Positions 1 to 13,073 of a stretch of DNA of 64,000 nt are shown here, piece after piece. Position numbers and translations under genes: made by a program. Below the pieces are notes generated by a model. It was not told the DNA's origin and did no database searches. It saw only the letters and a program-made list of their open reading frames with translations. Every line of letters begins with the position of its first letter. Position 1 is the first letter of the stretch. The DNA lies in NCBI GenBank assembly GCA_030549335.1, contig CM060195.1, positions 9,267,501 to 9,331,500 on the forward strand. Reading direction: 5' to 3'. This DNA comes from Pontederia crassipes (Eukaryota > Streptophyta > Magnoliopsida > Commelinales > Pontederiaceae).

Positions 1-3000
1 GATATTTGTGACGTGCCAGATCGATCGTTAAATGGTAGCTAGGATGCAGTAGGAAGACAAATTAATGAGGTCTGGGAGACCACTCTGGGTTTTTATAGTA
101 CGAATATGTGAAAGGAAAAGGCACTGGCCTTTAGAGATAAGTTTAATTATATGGTATGCATATATGTGTATCAAGCCCAGATTGGCCAATGTGAGAAAAA
201 GCAAGAGTCACAGGTGCATTGAACTGGTGGATGTATCACAAACTTAGCTTTAACTCGTGTAAAGGTGGTTACTTTGAATGGCTTCAATCTCCCGTCCGAC
301 TAATGCTTTATGTTACTGGAGAAAGGGACATCCCGCAACCCTTTTTTTCAGCTTCAATTTACACAGGTGGTGGTGCGATTTTAGCTACTTATTTACCCAA
401 TGAAGTTAATGGACTATTAATTTATGACTTCTATGACTCTAATTAATTTCAGCTTTATTAAGCCTTGGATTGGATTTGGAACCCATGCATATATCGTCGC
501 CCAAAGCTACTACTTTATGACTTTTGTAGATCATTTATTACTAATCAAATGAATAAGCACTTTATGACTAGTTTCCCCCAGTTTCATTTCTTTTTTCAGA
601 TCATCAGATCATTATATACGTGTTTAAATTTTTCTTTTTGGCAACTAAGATTGATGCAGATGATTATAATAAGTGCGCCAAGTTCTTTGTCCTCGCGTTT
701 AATTTGTATGACAGTGGACGTATCCAACTCATCACCGACAAGGATGTTGTCGCTTTCTGCTTGTCTTATTTGAAGAGATCTAACCAAATAAAGGCCTTCT
801 TGAATATATATCAGAATAACACTAAGATTGCCCTTATATATAATTATGTTTCACAAATCACAAGTTATATATTAATTTAAATAATCGATATTTTATTCCA
901 TAAATTTGTAAAACTAACATTAATATATACATACATACATACAATTGAGCTGTAATCTACAGCTTGAATATGATCCGTTCAAAACTAAAAAAAAAGTAAA
1001 GAAACCCATGTATAGAATAAGAATTCTTGCATATAGTATAAAGCATAATTCAATATATAAGTAAAATCAATAAAGTGAGCATGATTAACTAACTTGAGAC
1101 ATCAAAGAATAATGGATTGAAAATAAAGTTCAAGTTAATACATAAATACACACAACATATCAACGTACACACCTTAATACAAAAAAGAGAATTCAGAGAC
1201 AACCCATTCTGTGCGCCTGCTTAAGAAATTATATGGATGAGACATAAATGGACCATCACAACTGTAGCTAATAATTAAGTTCCTCTTACGCAGAAAACTC
1301 AGGTACCAGATTAAGATCCATGGTGCAGTGCAATCGCTACTTTTTTTTAAACAGGAGGAAGGGAAGGGGCTTGAGAGGGCGGAAATAAGGATGTGATATA
1401 TCATATATGTCTGAACGTGCATGTCCTGCATGTGGCTCTTGCATTCAATGGTCACAGGCCTACTACTAAATCCAAGTGTGAGAGAGTAAAGAATCTTTCA
1501 CATACTCTTCAGTGTAAGATTAATCCTGCGCTCGTCTTTTGCTCAGAAAACAAGTACTAAACAACAATGTTTTGCCCAGTGCCCTTGATTCCATATTCTC
1601 TCTTGCATTCTTTCAATAACATTTTGCAATGTGCCACATGCACATGCAATAAAAGTATTAGTTATATGATGGAATGAGACACAAATCTCCTATTAATCTC
1701 CCTAGGGCTAAGCAACTCCCTCTTCACGGTTAGCATGTGTGTGTGTGTGTTTATGCTAAGCCAGCTTGTTCTGTGTCTTCATTCTTTTTTACGAATTATA
1801 AAACATAATCACAAACCCATAAAGGTGACACTGGTCATAAGTCCTACCATGTGCTGCTCATCACTAGCCATGTATCTCTACTCCTCAATCAGAATGAGAC
1901 ACCACCTCTACAAACTCGTCATCTGTTCATCACTGAACGAAAACTTGTCTCCAAGCCAGCACCCCAATGCAAGACATGGCAGAGCCAACCCTATATTTAA
2001 TGAGTCTGTTACACAGATTCAGTAACCTGCAAATCTCAAAGCATTGCACTGAAATGTACTAACTTCTATCACGCATGCATATGTCTTACACCAATTGAGC
2101 AACTTCTGGCCTATGGGCTATGGAACCCTTCTCCCAAAGCCTCCATCTTCATGCTGTTTCCTCAATCACCACCCCCTTATGAGGAAAACATACTCCCCGC
2201 CTCTTAAATTATTCTGTTGACTACCATCAAATTAAATCTTCTGCAACACCATTAAGTCAAGGTTGGCATATGTAATGTGTACATAGCCATATATATCCAA
2301 ACTGAAAGGTTGCCAGGTTTCCTGCATGCATTAACGCGCAATTCGCCTTCTTTTGAGAGGCTGAGTACATGGTGAAAACATAAATGCATGATTGCTACAT
2401 AGTGCAAACGGGCTTAATTTAACTCGTCACCTCAACTAATACATGCAGAAGAAGGAACAAAAGCAACGCAAAAGGCGGCTGTGGTTATATCCTTTGCTTT
2501 GATAGATGGATGATGGATAATACTATACTGAAATGATGCCAAGGATTAGTTGGGTGGCTTATGGGAATGTGGAGCCATTGAGATGGGGAGAAAATTAAGA
2601 ACAGGAAACAAATAGAGCGATTATTGCATGGAGTAGGGATTTTGTTCTGGCTGATTTCGGAAAGCTACAGAAAAGGGAATCAATGTACTGATGCACCAGG
2701 AACTATACATCCTGATACTTCACATGCATGTGGTTTGAGTTCCACTGCAGGAATGTGTCAGTAAGTGAGGCCTAGCAGAGGATGGACAAAAGGACAGTCT
2801 TATCACTTTCCATGTACTTACAGCCCTTTAGCTACTCGGCCTGGTGCAATCACTATATGCATCCTGTCATTCCTGGATTCATTACATCTCCTTTGAGCTT
2901 TGGGTCTGGAAACATTTAAAACAACCAATATTCCTGGTGCCAAATGCATGTCCAAGGAAAACTTCTATTTATGATGTCATATGATATGAAAGTACGTAAT

Positions 3001-3768
3001 TTAAATCATGAAACATGAATGCCATAGAGTTACATAACAGTTAAATTCTTTCAGTTTATACCATTGAGTTCAAATAACCATTTCTACATTATGTTGCATA
3101 TTCAATCACGGTATTGTGATAAAAGGCAGCCATAAGGGAAGAAGAAATTATCTCAATATGCAAGTAAAATCGTATCATCATGGAAGTAATGAGGGGGAAA
3201 AGATCAAATACTGGATGTGATTGTTCCTAATGAAAACTTCTGATATACACACATTACTCCTTTCTAGAAAAAATCTTAATGAGAATTTATCTCCTCTAGA
3301 TCCTTAATTGTCTCAAGATATATCCAGATGGCTGGATTAAGATCTCAAACAACAAACACCCATGATTTAAATGTCTAGAAAAGAGAAAAAAGGGAAGCTT
3401 TGATGAATATTAGTCGGGTGTATTATATATTCCTCAATGATGGGTACTTGTAATGCTCTTCTTGATCATCATGTTGCTCCTGTCTTTCAAATGATGAAAC
3501 ACACATCTTAACAGTATGAATTGCTAACCAACCACCATCATCAATCATATGCAATGAAAATGAAGAAATCATATATACTTCTAAACTTATATGATCCATA
3601 GACGATTATTGTAGTGCATTTTTGAAGCAATCAATTAGAAGATCGGATATGATATTCGGTGAGGGGAAAAAGTTCAAAAGTGATTAATTATGAAAGATTT
3701 GCAAGAAAATGATTCCTTATGAAAGTACGGCAAGATATATATACTTGTCCAAGCAGATGGATCTGCAA
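1..3768. other. Intergenic stretch, no gene recognised
   Basis: No recognisable coding domain, RNA gene or complete transposon was seen here. Open frames are short and have no family signature. The part next to position 3768 lies downstream of the zinc-finger gene and should contain its 3' UTR and polyadenylation region. A (TG)n run sits near 1736-1750. Confidence 0.5.
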
Positions 3769-4644
3769 CTATTTTTTGACTTTTGGAGCATCACCAAGCC
3801 TAAGCTCAAGATCTAAGTCTTCGATAGGTTTAGGGCCAAGTACCTCGGATTGGAGGGTAAGGTGATCACCCGAAGAGGACTGATCCATGACTGAGAAACC
3901 TATGGTATCTGTTCTTCTTCTTCTTCTCTTGCTATAAGAGATCAGCTCATCGTCGCCATCCTCCTCCTCAGGCTCTCTCTGTCTCCGCAGACTGCGTAGT
4001 TCCACCTTGGAAGCTGAAGTTAATTCTCTCCCGAGCTTTATATCCGGAACCATATGCAGCTCGAGTGGTGTGGCGTCTTTGAAAGATCCGGCCACGGCGT
4101 AAACGCGAGGATCCTGCAGCTTTATGTTTTCACTGTTGCGCGTGGAAGAAAAGCAAGGAGACAAGATGGCAAGTCCACTCCAGTTCTCCGCGGTGGACTG
4201 AGCAGAGATCCCGGTAGAGAGAGTTGATGCTGCAACGGCAGAATTAGGGTTAGGGTTCGTGGAGGCGCCGTGTACCACGGACACAACATGCGGTGGATTC
4301 TGTGCGCCTGTAGCTGTACAAGGATTCAGATGCTCTTGGTCTTCAAGCGAGTCGGTGGTGGGGCTCGAGGACTGCTTGAGCCTCGCTCGATCACGCCGGT
4401 GGACGTTCATATGGCCGCCCAGCGCCTGCGCCGAGCGGAATTCTCGCCTGCAGAAGCTGCACGAGTAGGACCTCGGCGGCCACACGGAGCCACCCAAGTG
4501 GCCTGCAGCGTCTTCGGCGACAGCTTGCTCCTCCCAAGTCTCGTTGTAGGAGGACCCACCGACGGCGAGCGGTATGTGGGCGCGGACGAGAGACCCTTCG
4601 GCGTAGCTTCTTCTTGTCCACATCCAGTGCCTTGCTTGCTCCAT
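3769..4644 (-). CDS. SUPERMAN-type single C2H2 zinc-finger transcriptional repressor (ZFP10/ZFP11/RABBIT EARS-like)
   Basis: A complete single-exon frame of 291 residues. One plant C2H2 finger (C62, C65, H78, H82) carries the EPF-type QALGGH core at 73-78, followed by the basic stretch [11 protein letters not shown] typical of the SUPERMAN subfamily. WPPRSY just before the finger and the start MEQARHWMW resemble ZFP10/ZFP11/RBE proteins more than SUPERMAN itself. A basic run (KRRRRR, near 236-241) could be a nuclear localisation signal. The C terminus holds an EAR-type repression motif, DLDLELRLG at about 276-284. Known members are nuclear DNA-binding repressors that set floral organ boundaries, petal growth or leaf and trichome traits; which role applies here cannot be read from the sequence. 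Length and lack of introns fit the family. The start codon is the only one giving the conserved N terminus. No close gene neighbours are visible. Confidence 0.92.
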   Translation of the reverse strand: MEQARHWMWTRRSYAEGSLVRAHIPLAVGGSSYNETWEEQAVAEDAAGHLGGSVWPPRSYSCSFCRREFRSAQALGGHMNVHRRDRARLKQSSSPTTDSLEDQEHLNPCTATGAQNPPHVVSVVHGASTNPNPNSAVAASTLSTGISAQSTAENWSGLAILSPCFSSTRNSENIKLQDPRVYAVAGSFKDATPLELHMVPDIKLGRELTSASKVELRSLRRQREPEEEDGDDELISYSKRRRRRTDTIGFSVMDQSSSGDHLTLQSEVLGPKPIEDLDLELRLGDAPKVKK

Positions 4645-5060
4645 GTTGGCTGCAGTGCATGGACGGGCGGGAAAGGTACTACAACTATGGAGCTGCTCAA
4701 CGAATTAAAGAGTGCTGCTCATCAATCGATCTCCACAAGTGTTTGCACTTCGCAGAAAGGGGATAAATGCATATGGAAGAAAGCATATGCATGTATCCAA
4801 GTTAGAGACAAATTAATACCATGAGAATCTATGGAGGAAGGAAGAAGAAGGTGTAGATCAACCCCGCGCCCTCTAGGTAGTTTCTTTGTCACCGGCTCTT
4901 ATGCTCGTGAAGTTACTTGTTTTGGCCATCGAGAGTTTGTTCTCCACTCATGGCACTGTGCATGTCTTATTAGTACTTGTATACAACTCACGAATTCTTT
5001 TTTCATCTCCCTCTCTCTCTCTCTCTCTGTCGATGGTGCGTGGAGAAAGTTCAACATAGA
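4645..5060 (-). promoter_or_regulatory. Upstream region of the zinc-finger gene with a CT/GA microsatellite
   Basis: Sequence immediately 5' of the minus-strand zinc-finger gene. It contains a (CT)n tract at 5010-5028, which reads (GA)n on the gene strand and is a common feature of plant 5' UTRs and promoters. I could not identify a convincing TATA box. Confidence 0.35.
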
Positions 5061-6417
5061 CTCAAATGGAAGGTGAGGTCTCCAATTAATTTCTTATTCC
5101 CAATTGCGTGATAATGTATTGAAGATTGCGAACAACTATGTCCACCAAAGAATTAATAGCCTTTGCCGAACTTATATTGTGATTTCAGTATATTTGATGA
5201 GAGATTAATAATGTTCGCCTTGAACTGAACTAATCGACTAGTAGTCTTCTTTTAGCGTAGCTAGAGAAGATAAAAGAAATAGGAGGGTCCCACATTTTTC
5301 TAGGCAACATGCAAGATTTGGCTGGCTGGTCTTCCCACGTCTTCACGCACTTGAACAGTAAGTACTTCGGACATAGCACGACCTATTTTGGGATTCTTTT
5401 GGTATAAGTTTAAATTGTTCATTGATGTTGACAAGTTTAGACACTTCAGATTCTGTACTACTATACCAAGTTTTAATGGATACAGTAAGCTCCTGTAGAT
5501 TAAATCTCGTCTGGCTCAAGATGTCTGTCAATTTTTACTGAAAGAGTTGAAGGGCCAATGGGCCATAGGCATCAAATGACCTCGTAAGTTTCAATTGTGC
5601 GACATTCGCTGGATAAGCCTTGTCTTATTGCACAGCTACAGCTCACTGGAATTTGTGTGTATGTGAGAGAGTGTGTGAGAGAGAAAGACAGAGAGACAGA
5701 GCATTTCTAGATTAGAAATCGGAACGACATGACGCGATCTTAAAAAATGATAGATACACAATTAATTTTGACGCTAGAAGTGTCATGGTCACTTTTATTT
5801 CCTCTTAGAAGTCAGTTTTATCCAATGTTAATGCAAATTTTATTTCATGCGATAGAATCCGTATGATTGATATGATTTGGATCCGACTTTCTTCTAGAGT
5901 AAACAACGATGGGACGCTTTACGCGGATACAAAACTCAATCTTTCTTTATTAAATAAGGCCAAAAAATTGACAATCTCTATAAACAGAAGAGAGAAGGGG
6001 AGAGAGAGCGTGAACAAATTTATGATTATGAGCAACTCATCAAATTAAATGTTGAATTGAAGGCCTCAGTTCGGCGAAATTCAGAAGAGTTTGGGCAGCA
6101 TAGATCCTCCCTAATACATTCATATAATATCCAGCTGCCTACACACTTCAACTAGAAGTTTAATTAATTTCTCCTGCTAATTCGATAGAGAAGGAATCGA
6201 TTCACAAGGCATGCATGCGTGCTTATGGTGGTAATTCTGAGAATCTAATTTTAAATATTTAATGTTCAATTCCATAATGTTCCTCATTCATATATATTTA
6301 ATTGGACTTGTACTCAAAATGACGATTAACTGGTGCTCATACTGAGTTCCACTATCGTAGCTCTCATTATCTCACTTTTCTTTTATTTTCTTTTCTTCTT
6401 CTGGGTATCTAACTGTC

Positions 6418-6448
<31 letters not shown>

Positions 6449-8781
6449 ATATCTGTGTAACTTAATTAATAAATAGTTAAGTGTCGGCCTGGTCTACAAC
6501 AAAATTATTAATTGTTCCTTATGATGTCCAATAATTGTGTGGAAGGGAGCCGGGTACGAAAGGTTAGGTTATAGTATGGATTTGCATATTGTTCTGTTGT
6601 GGGAGAGTAGGTTGGTTCTTTTGTCCTACCGTTCAAATCCAATGTGATCAGCTTTTGGTCAGCCAACGAGTTAATTATTCTTTTATATATAAAAAAGGAG
6701 ATGGCATTTCATGGCACAATTATACTCTGTCAGAGCTTGGTAATAAATGTTATCATACTATACAGTAGTGCAAAATGTTATTGATGAAGTGCTTAAAGTA
6801 TATACACCAATTAAAATCTCGGTACACTGATTCCGGGTTTTCACGAGAATTTGATTTTTCTTAGAAGTATTTTCTATTTAGTAGTGTAATACTAATACAC
6901 ATAAGAACAACAGTAGCAAGGATAATACATACATTTTCCCCACTGCATGTGCTTAACTTGATCTACTCGGATTGGGGTGTGTGTGCGTGTGATGGCACCC
7001 TTTAGGAACTACCAATAAATACAGTCAAAATATGTCAGAAATATGTCATGGATTGATTAAGATCATAATGATCTAGTCTTTCTTTAGAAGAGTTAATTGC
7101 TATTTCTAGTGAATATTTGATATCTTTCATCAATATATTATATATATGGAATTGATGCACGCCAATATGAACCAATTAAAAGCATGACAAAGAAAGACCG
7201 AGATATTGTATGTTTCTCACATCAACTTAACTAATTATAGATGTTGCTTAGTAATTATGTTAGAGATATATTTGTAATTTAATATAAATAATAGTATTAA
7301 ACTTTAATGGGCAATAAAGGTTGTGAATTGAAAGTCATCGTGTACTCGGTATTCTTATATATATGTCGAGTGTTAGTACTTTTTCCTAGTGTGCAGGATT
7401 AGGTTCTGATATTGTTCATGAATTTTCACCAAGGTTGTGTTTTACCAACTTTTATATATGGTGTCATACTGATAAGTATAGCTGACAAAAGATCATTAAT
7501 TTTCCAATTAGTCTAATTTAACAATCAATTAATGGATCTAATAATTATATTAAACGTTACAATCAATTAATCTATAACACATAAAACAGTAATCAATCTT
7601 CACACGCAAGACTAGGTAGCATATAATTAATAAGCTATAGTTTACTATTTTCCAACAACCTGCAGATGGGTTTCGCCTTTCAGCTTAAATTAGATGTTCA
7701 TCAGCCAAAAATACAAAGTTTTTTGTGGCCACATATGATTTTGTTCATTTCGCAGAATGCTGGGAATCCCAATTCCCAAGAAATTAACTCAGAAGTTTTT
7801 GTATACTCTTCTTCCTGTAGCACCTGATCGGTGTTCACGGTTTCATACTTCAAATGCCATAGGGAATCATGTCCTAACAGCTTAAGGCACATAATTAATT
7901 TGGTCACTGTGCTGAAAACAACAACCAGAATTTGTAATCATCAAATTGAACAAAAAAAATGCGTGAATGTTTCATCCATTTGCTCCTTCACATGCAAGAA
8001 GCATGCAAATATACCTATACAAATATAATATACAAATATGTAATGCTTGTTCTTTCTTCTTGGTGCATGTATAGGATAATTTTTGGAGCATTGATCAATG
8101 CATGAAAGTAGGTTTTTTTTAATGGACGGCTGATGCAAGTGATGACTTGATGCAACGTAAAATCCATCGCATGGGGATTTCACAAAGAGAGCGATGAGGC
8201 CTTAAACTGATTGAATCAGTCGTTTTACGTGAGAATGACTGCAACTGACGCATTCCCTTTCGGTCTATAAAATTGATTTAATCGTGTCACGTTGACTCAT
8301 CGATCAAAGAGTACTTACACTAATTCCACCACGTAAATTTTATATTGACTACTTGTCGCGCTGAGGATGTTTCCGTATACGAAAATGGAATAAACAGTAA
8401 GAAAGAAACAAAAATTCCCCACCTATTATACTTTGGAGAATCTTTCATCACGATCCACAAAAACCGATGCATGTACTATCTACATTTTTTTTTCGTTCAA
8501 TTACTTGTTGGGATGATTAAAGCCCTATCTTAATTCAAGTTGCAAAGTACAGTCGAGCTCTTGTGATATGTGAAAAGCTCGAATCCTTCCGCATATCTAC
8601 GTACGTCGAGAGAGAGAGAGAGATGGGCAGTCTGAAAGCTCAGACAGTTTCTTTCACAACTGAATTAACGAAGTAGGCACGTTAGACCGCATGCATGGGG
8701 AGGAGCAGAATTCTCTCAACTCTCGTCCGCATCAAGTTTTGGTTCCTATCCTATTAAGAAGCTATTGACTATTAAGAAAAT
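5061..8781. other. AT-rich intergenic DNA, no gene recognised
   Basis: Only short frames without domain signatures. A (TA)n microsatellite lies at 6421-6449 and a short (GA)n at about 8608-8621. No transposon ends with matching target duplications were found by eye. Confidence 0.45.
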
Positions 8782-8864
8782 AGTTAAGAATATAAAATTA
8801 ATAATATTACTCTTCTTAATGACTTTAACTTTTAGAAAGAATGATTAACACATCAAATTTAACA
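8782..8864 (+). repeat. Short LTR-like repeat, left copy
   Basis: An 83-bp repeat whose partner is at 19399-19477. Shared blocks include ATATAAAA, AATAAT, CTTTTAGAA and CACATCAAATTTAACA. The first base of the expected TG end is changed. Confidence 0.55.
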
Positions 8865-9186
8865 TGATATTATGGCCTGGACTACAGCCATCCGGTTGAG
8901 CTCCTTTAACGTCGCCCACCGTCACCATCTATCAGGATCGTCAATCTCCTTCGCGTCGATCGTCGTTGGGTGAAGCTACTAGTCTTTATGGCGCTCATAA
9001 GTCTCAGATGACACAGATCTAGCCCTCTTCGTCGACGCTCTTGATTTGATCGACGACGTCACAAGAGGGTGAGTAGATCTTTCCTTTTTTTTACTTCTCA
9101 TTTTCTCTCTTCATTTTTTCCTTTGTTTTCTTCATATGGTTTTCATCTTATCATCATTCGAGTTCTTTGTTCTCGTTCATCGCTTT

Positions 9187-9916
9187 TGTTAGGATTTTTG
9201 TACGAGAGAAATTATGCACCGTAAGAAAAACTCGAGAAATTTAAGGCGATGCAAAATTGTATTAGATGGAAGAAACAGAAGAGGATTACAAGATCAGATG
9301 ATACAGGATTGTCCAGAATGATCTTACAAGCCTTAATTACAAGTTCTTTTATAGAGCCTTGGAGAAACAACTCCTACTTTATCTTAAGGACCTAATCCTA
9401 CTAGGCATGCAAGCCCCTTCTCTAGAAAAACCTCCTTAGAGTAGAAGTAGAAATCTGACTTCCTGAAGTCTCTGAAGAATCCAACCCCCTTCAAAGTCCA
9501 TCTTGAAGTTCAATTCGGCCAAGCCTCCTGCCTGGCACCCTGCCAAGCTCGGACGCGCCCGAGGCGTGCTCGCCAAGGCAGTCCTAGTCCCACTTGGGTT
9601 AGGACAAGTCATGGATGGCCCATTCACATCTTCAGCTCTTCTAGAAGTAGATCTTCGACTCCAAGTGCCCCTCGGTCCAAGAAGGAAGGTCGGCCCTCCA
9701 AGAATCCACCATGTCTTTCTCGACATCGGAAATTGGCCGACTCATATTCCTACTAGGAGTAGGAATCTTTCCGATCATGCACTTCTCGTCCAAGCATCTA
9801 TCGAAGTCTCCCTATTACTTCTTTGGATCCAAATAGATTTCCAGTTAAAGTAGGATTCAAGGCATTATTTAATAAATCTCCACGTTGAATTGAATCCTAC
9901 AATCAGATATCTAACA
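9187..9916 (-). repeat. 3' LTR of the copia element
   Basis: A 730-bp LTR, TGTTAGG...CTAACA. A TATA box (CTTTTATA on the plus strand, 9346-9353) marks the LTR promoter. It carries about 45 bp near its U3 end (about 9868-9912) that the other LTR lacks. Confidence 0.85.
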
Positions 9917-11543
9917 CTCTCTGCCGCCGCCAATCCCTGTTCTGATTTTGCACATGCGATAGCATCCTTGTAGCTTGATCTGGCGATTCCACCTCTTCAA
10001 CTACTTGGAATGCATATGCAACTATGTCCTCAAAGCCATAACGCTTAGGAGGACCTACTTGCCTGCGAGCACGTCCTGCAGCTGGACTTGTCGTTGCTTC
10101 CTCTGCTTGCTCCTCAGACTCTGGTTGTTCAACCTGATGAGATTCTTCTGGCCCATTCTGAATTAGAGTTAATCCAAACTCCACCTGTTTGTTGACACCC
10201 TCCTCTATTGAGTCAACAACACCTGATTTCTGATTGAGCATAGATATCTCATCAAAAGATATGTTTCTGCTGTGAATAACCTTGTGCTCTGAGGGAGACC
10301 AAATTCTGAAGTCTTTTACACATGCACCACATCCTACAAAGACTCCTTCTTTGGCCCTTGGTTCCAGCTTTCCATCGCTGACGTGATAATATGCTGGACA
10401 ACCAAACACTTTCATATTAGTATAATCAGCGGGATTTCCTGACCATACCTCAATGGGAGTCTTCAGATCGATTGCAGTTGCAGGACTCTGATTGACAAGG
10501 TAGCATACTGTGCTAACAGCCTCAGCCCAGAATGACTTGTTCAGTCCAGAATTAGAGAGCATGCACCGTGTCCTTTCCAGAAGAGTTATGTTCATGCATT
10601 CTGCTACACCATTCTGTTGTGATGTATCTCTGACGGTGTGATGTCTGGCAATGCCTTCATCCTTGCAGAATCGATCAAATTCAAATGAACAGAACTCCAA
10701 GCCATTATCGGTACAAAGACGCTTCACTTTTTTCAATGTCTGATTCTCCACCAGAGTCTTCCATTGCTTGAAAGCTTCGAATGCCTCACTCTTGTGCTTC
10801 ATCATGAATACCCATGTCATCCTTGAGTAATCATCTACCACAGATAGAAAGTATCTAGAACCTCCTAGAGATGGAAGAGAGGGGCCCCAACAGTCAGTAT
10901 GATTGTAATCGAGTGTTGCCTTCGTCTTGTGCATGGCTTTGCTGAATTGATATCGTTTTTTCTTGCCAAAAATGCAATACTTGCATAATCCGATTTTAGA
11001 TATCTTCTGACCATTCAGAAGATTGTGCTTGCTGAGGATGTCCATCCCTTTCTGACTCATATGTCCAAGTCGCATGTGCCGCAACTTGAATGCTTCTGAT
11101 TCTGATTTGGATGAACTACCTACTGCAGCCACGCTAGAAATTATCGTGCCTTGTAGTGTATACAAGGACTTTTGCCTGACTCCTCTCATGACTTCAACAT
11201 CACCCTTGGTGACCGTGAGAACATCTTCTGCGGCATCCATGCGACATCCTTTGGAGTCCAGAACTCCTAATGATATCATATTTTTCTTCAATTGCGGAAC
11301 ATGACGGACCTCTGTCAATGTCCTCACCCGATTGTCATGAGTTCTGATCTGAATTGAGCCGATTCCAACTATTTTACAGGCTGCATCATTGTCCATGATG
11401 ACATTTTTGTCATCAATATTTTGATAAGTTGAGAACCACTCTCTGTGCGGAGTCATATGATAAGAACATCCTGAGTCAAGAATCCAATTCTCTTGAACAT
11501 CTCTGATCAGATACCATAAGATCCAAATCATCATCCGATTCAC
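9903..11543 (-). pseudogene. copia pol remnant: protease and integrase only
   Basis: An open frame of 546 residues. The aspartic protease active site appears as WILDSGCSYHM (DSG at residues 23-25). A GAG-pre-integrase and zinc-binding segment follows, with RLGHMS and CKYC. The integrase core shows the acidic residues in HTDCWGP, CTDNGLEF and QQNGVAECMN. Compared with the usual copia sequence, HTDCWGP and ECMN carry substitutions next to the catalytic residues. The frame ends 14 bp inside the 3' LTR, after a short tail (RDWRRQRVLDI) that does not match the start of a reverse transcriptase. Pol of this family normally continues for about 700 more residues. It is offset from gag by a frameshift in the overlap 11476-11543. 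Confidence 0.88.
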
Positions 11544-12335
11544 TATTCTGGTGAGCTACTGCAGCAACCGTGTCTTTCTTCTTCTTCTTGGGGTAATCCT
11601 TCTTCCAGTGACCTGAATCTTTGCAGTAGTTGCAGATGTCCTTCGGATTGATGTTCTTCTTCTTCTTCGACTTGCCCTTTTTAGGGTTTGTCTTTTCTGT
11701 GGTTGTTACCAACCCTGCGGCCTGATTCTCCACAGCCTTGTCAGACATTCTATGACGAAGTTCATGAGTATGTAGACTCGATCTTACTTCTTCCAGAGTA
11801 ATTGTGTCTCTCCCGATGATAATAAATTGTACGAAATTTTCGTACGACAGAGGAAGAGATACCAACAGAAGTAGGGCAGCATCTTCATCTTCAATCTTCA
11901 CATCTATATTTCGTAATTCTATCAACAGAGTATTCATCTGATCAAGATGATCTTTCAGAGGGGTACCTTCTTGCATGCGGAGAGTGAACAGACGTTGCTT
12001 CAACAATAACTTATTGGTCAGAGACTTGATTATGTAGAGACTCTCAAGTTTCGACCACAGACCAGCCGTCGTCTCTTGATCGGCGACTTCGATAATCACC
12101 TCGTCCGCCAAACACAATAGGATCATAGAGTGCGCCTTCTCTTCCTGTGCCACCAAACTTGCGAGGTGAACTCCTTTTCTTTGCCCTTCGAGTCTCCCTT
12201 CGGTTTGTTCTTCGACACGTTCGCGAGTGGAGCTCATACTCCCTATTATTTCAAAAGTGCCCGCATCTTGATCTGCCAGAGACTGAAACTATTTCGTCTT
12301 GTAAATTTCTCGACGTTGACGTTGTGCGATGTCAT
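11476..12335 (-). pseudogene. copia gag remnant with stops and frameshifts
   Basis: The apparent ancestral start is the ATG at 12335 (MTSHNVNVEKF...), giving a normal copia Gag N terminus that breaks after about 29 residues. Two adjacent stops (TAA TAG) and a nearby TGA stand where the family has Gln-Gln and Trp. A long frame from 12237 continues in another register with the UBN2-type Gag domain (SLTNKLLLKQRL, RMQEGTPLKDHLDQMN). The nucleocapsid zinc knuckle reads CNYCKDSGHWKKDY: its last cysteine is replaced by tyrosine, so metal binding should be lost. A further frameshift separates it from pol. Confidence 0.88.
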
Positions 12336-12370
12336 CTCTACGTCTGACGGAGGATCGATGATGAAGCCTC

Positions 12371-12382
12371 GCTCTGATACCA
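12371..12382 (-). promoter_or_regulatory. Primer binding site of the copia element (initiator tRNA-Met)
   Basis: On the minus strand the sequence is TGGTATCAGAGC, an exact match to the plant copia consensus complementary to initiator Met tRNA, three bases after the 5' LTR end. Confidence 0.93.
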
Positions 12383-12385
12383 GTT

Positions 12386-13073
12386 TGTAAGGATTTCTGC
12401 ACGAAAGAAATTATGCACTGCGAGAAAAACTCGAGAAATTTAAGGCGACGCAGAATTCTATTAGATGGAAGAAACAGAAGAGGATTACAAGATCAGATGA
12501 TCTAGGATTGTCCAGGATGGTCTTACAAGCCTTGATTACAAGTCCTTTTATAGGGCCTTGGAGAAATAACTCCTACTCTAACTTAAGGACCTAATCCTAC
12601 TAGGCATGCAAGCCCCTTCTCTAGAAAAATCTCCTTGGAGTAGGAGTAAAAATCTGACTTCCTGAAGTCCTTGAAGAATCTAGCACCCTTCAAAGTCCAT
12701 CTTGAAGTTAAATTCGGCCAGGCCTCCTGCTTGGCACCCTGCCAAGCTCGGACGCGCCCGAGGCATGCCCGCCAGGGCAGTCCTAGTCCCACTCGGGCTA
12801 GGACAAGTCCTGGATGGCCTCTTCATATTTTCAGCCCTTCTAAAAGTAGATCTTCGACTCCAAGTGCCCCTCGGTCCAAGAAGAAAGCTCGGCCCTACAA
12901 GAATCTGCCATGTCCTTCTCGACATCGAAAACCGGTCGACTCCTATTCCTACTAGGAGTAGGAATCCTTCCGACCCTGCACTTCTCGTCCAAGCATGTCT
13001 CGAAGTCTCCCTATTACTTCTTTGGATCCAAACAGATTTCCAGTTAAACTAGGATTCAAGGCATTATTTAACA
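12386..13073 (-). repeat. 5' LTR of the copia element
   Basis: A 688-bp LTR, TGTAAGG...TTAACA. A TATA box lies at 12545-12552 (CTTTTATA on the plus strand). It lacks about 45 bp found near the corresponding U3 end of the other LTR; TTA at both edges suggests a microhomology deletion. Confidence 0.88.

Larger units (their letters stand above)
9187..13073 (-). mobile_element. Ty1/copia LTR retrotransposon without reverse transcriptase, defective
   Basis: Read on the minus strand, the order is 5' LTR (13073-12386), primer binding site, gag, protease, integrase, then directly the 3' LTR (9916-9187). The LTRs look about 90% identical by eye, so the insertion is old. Flanking pentamers are gcttt (9182-9186) and gcttc (13074-13078), a target-site duplication with one mismatch. 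No reverse transcriptase or RNase H motif occurs anywhere between the integrase and the LTR, so about half of pol is missing. The element therefore could not move on its own. It sits inside the body of the larger element. Confidence 0.9.

Noticed and set aside
4270-4824. Plus-strand frames across the zinc-finger gene
   Set aside because: They lie opposite the conserved minus-strand finger and have no domain of their own.
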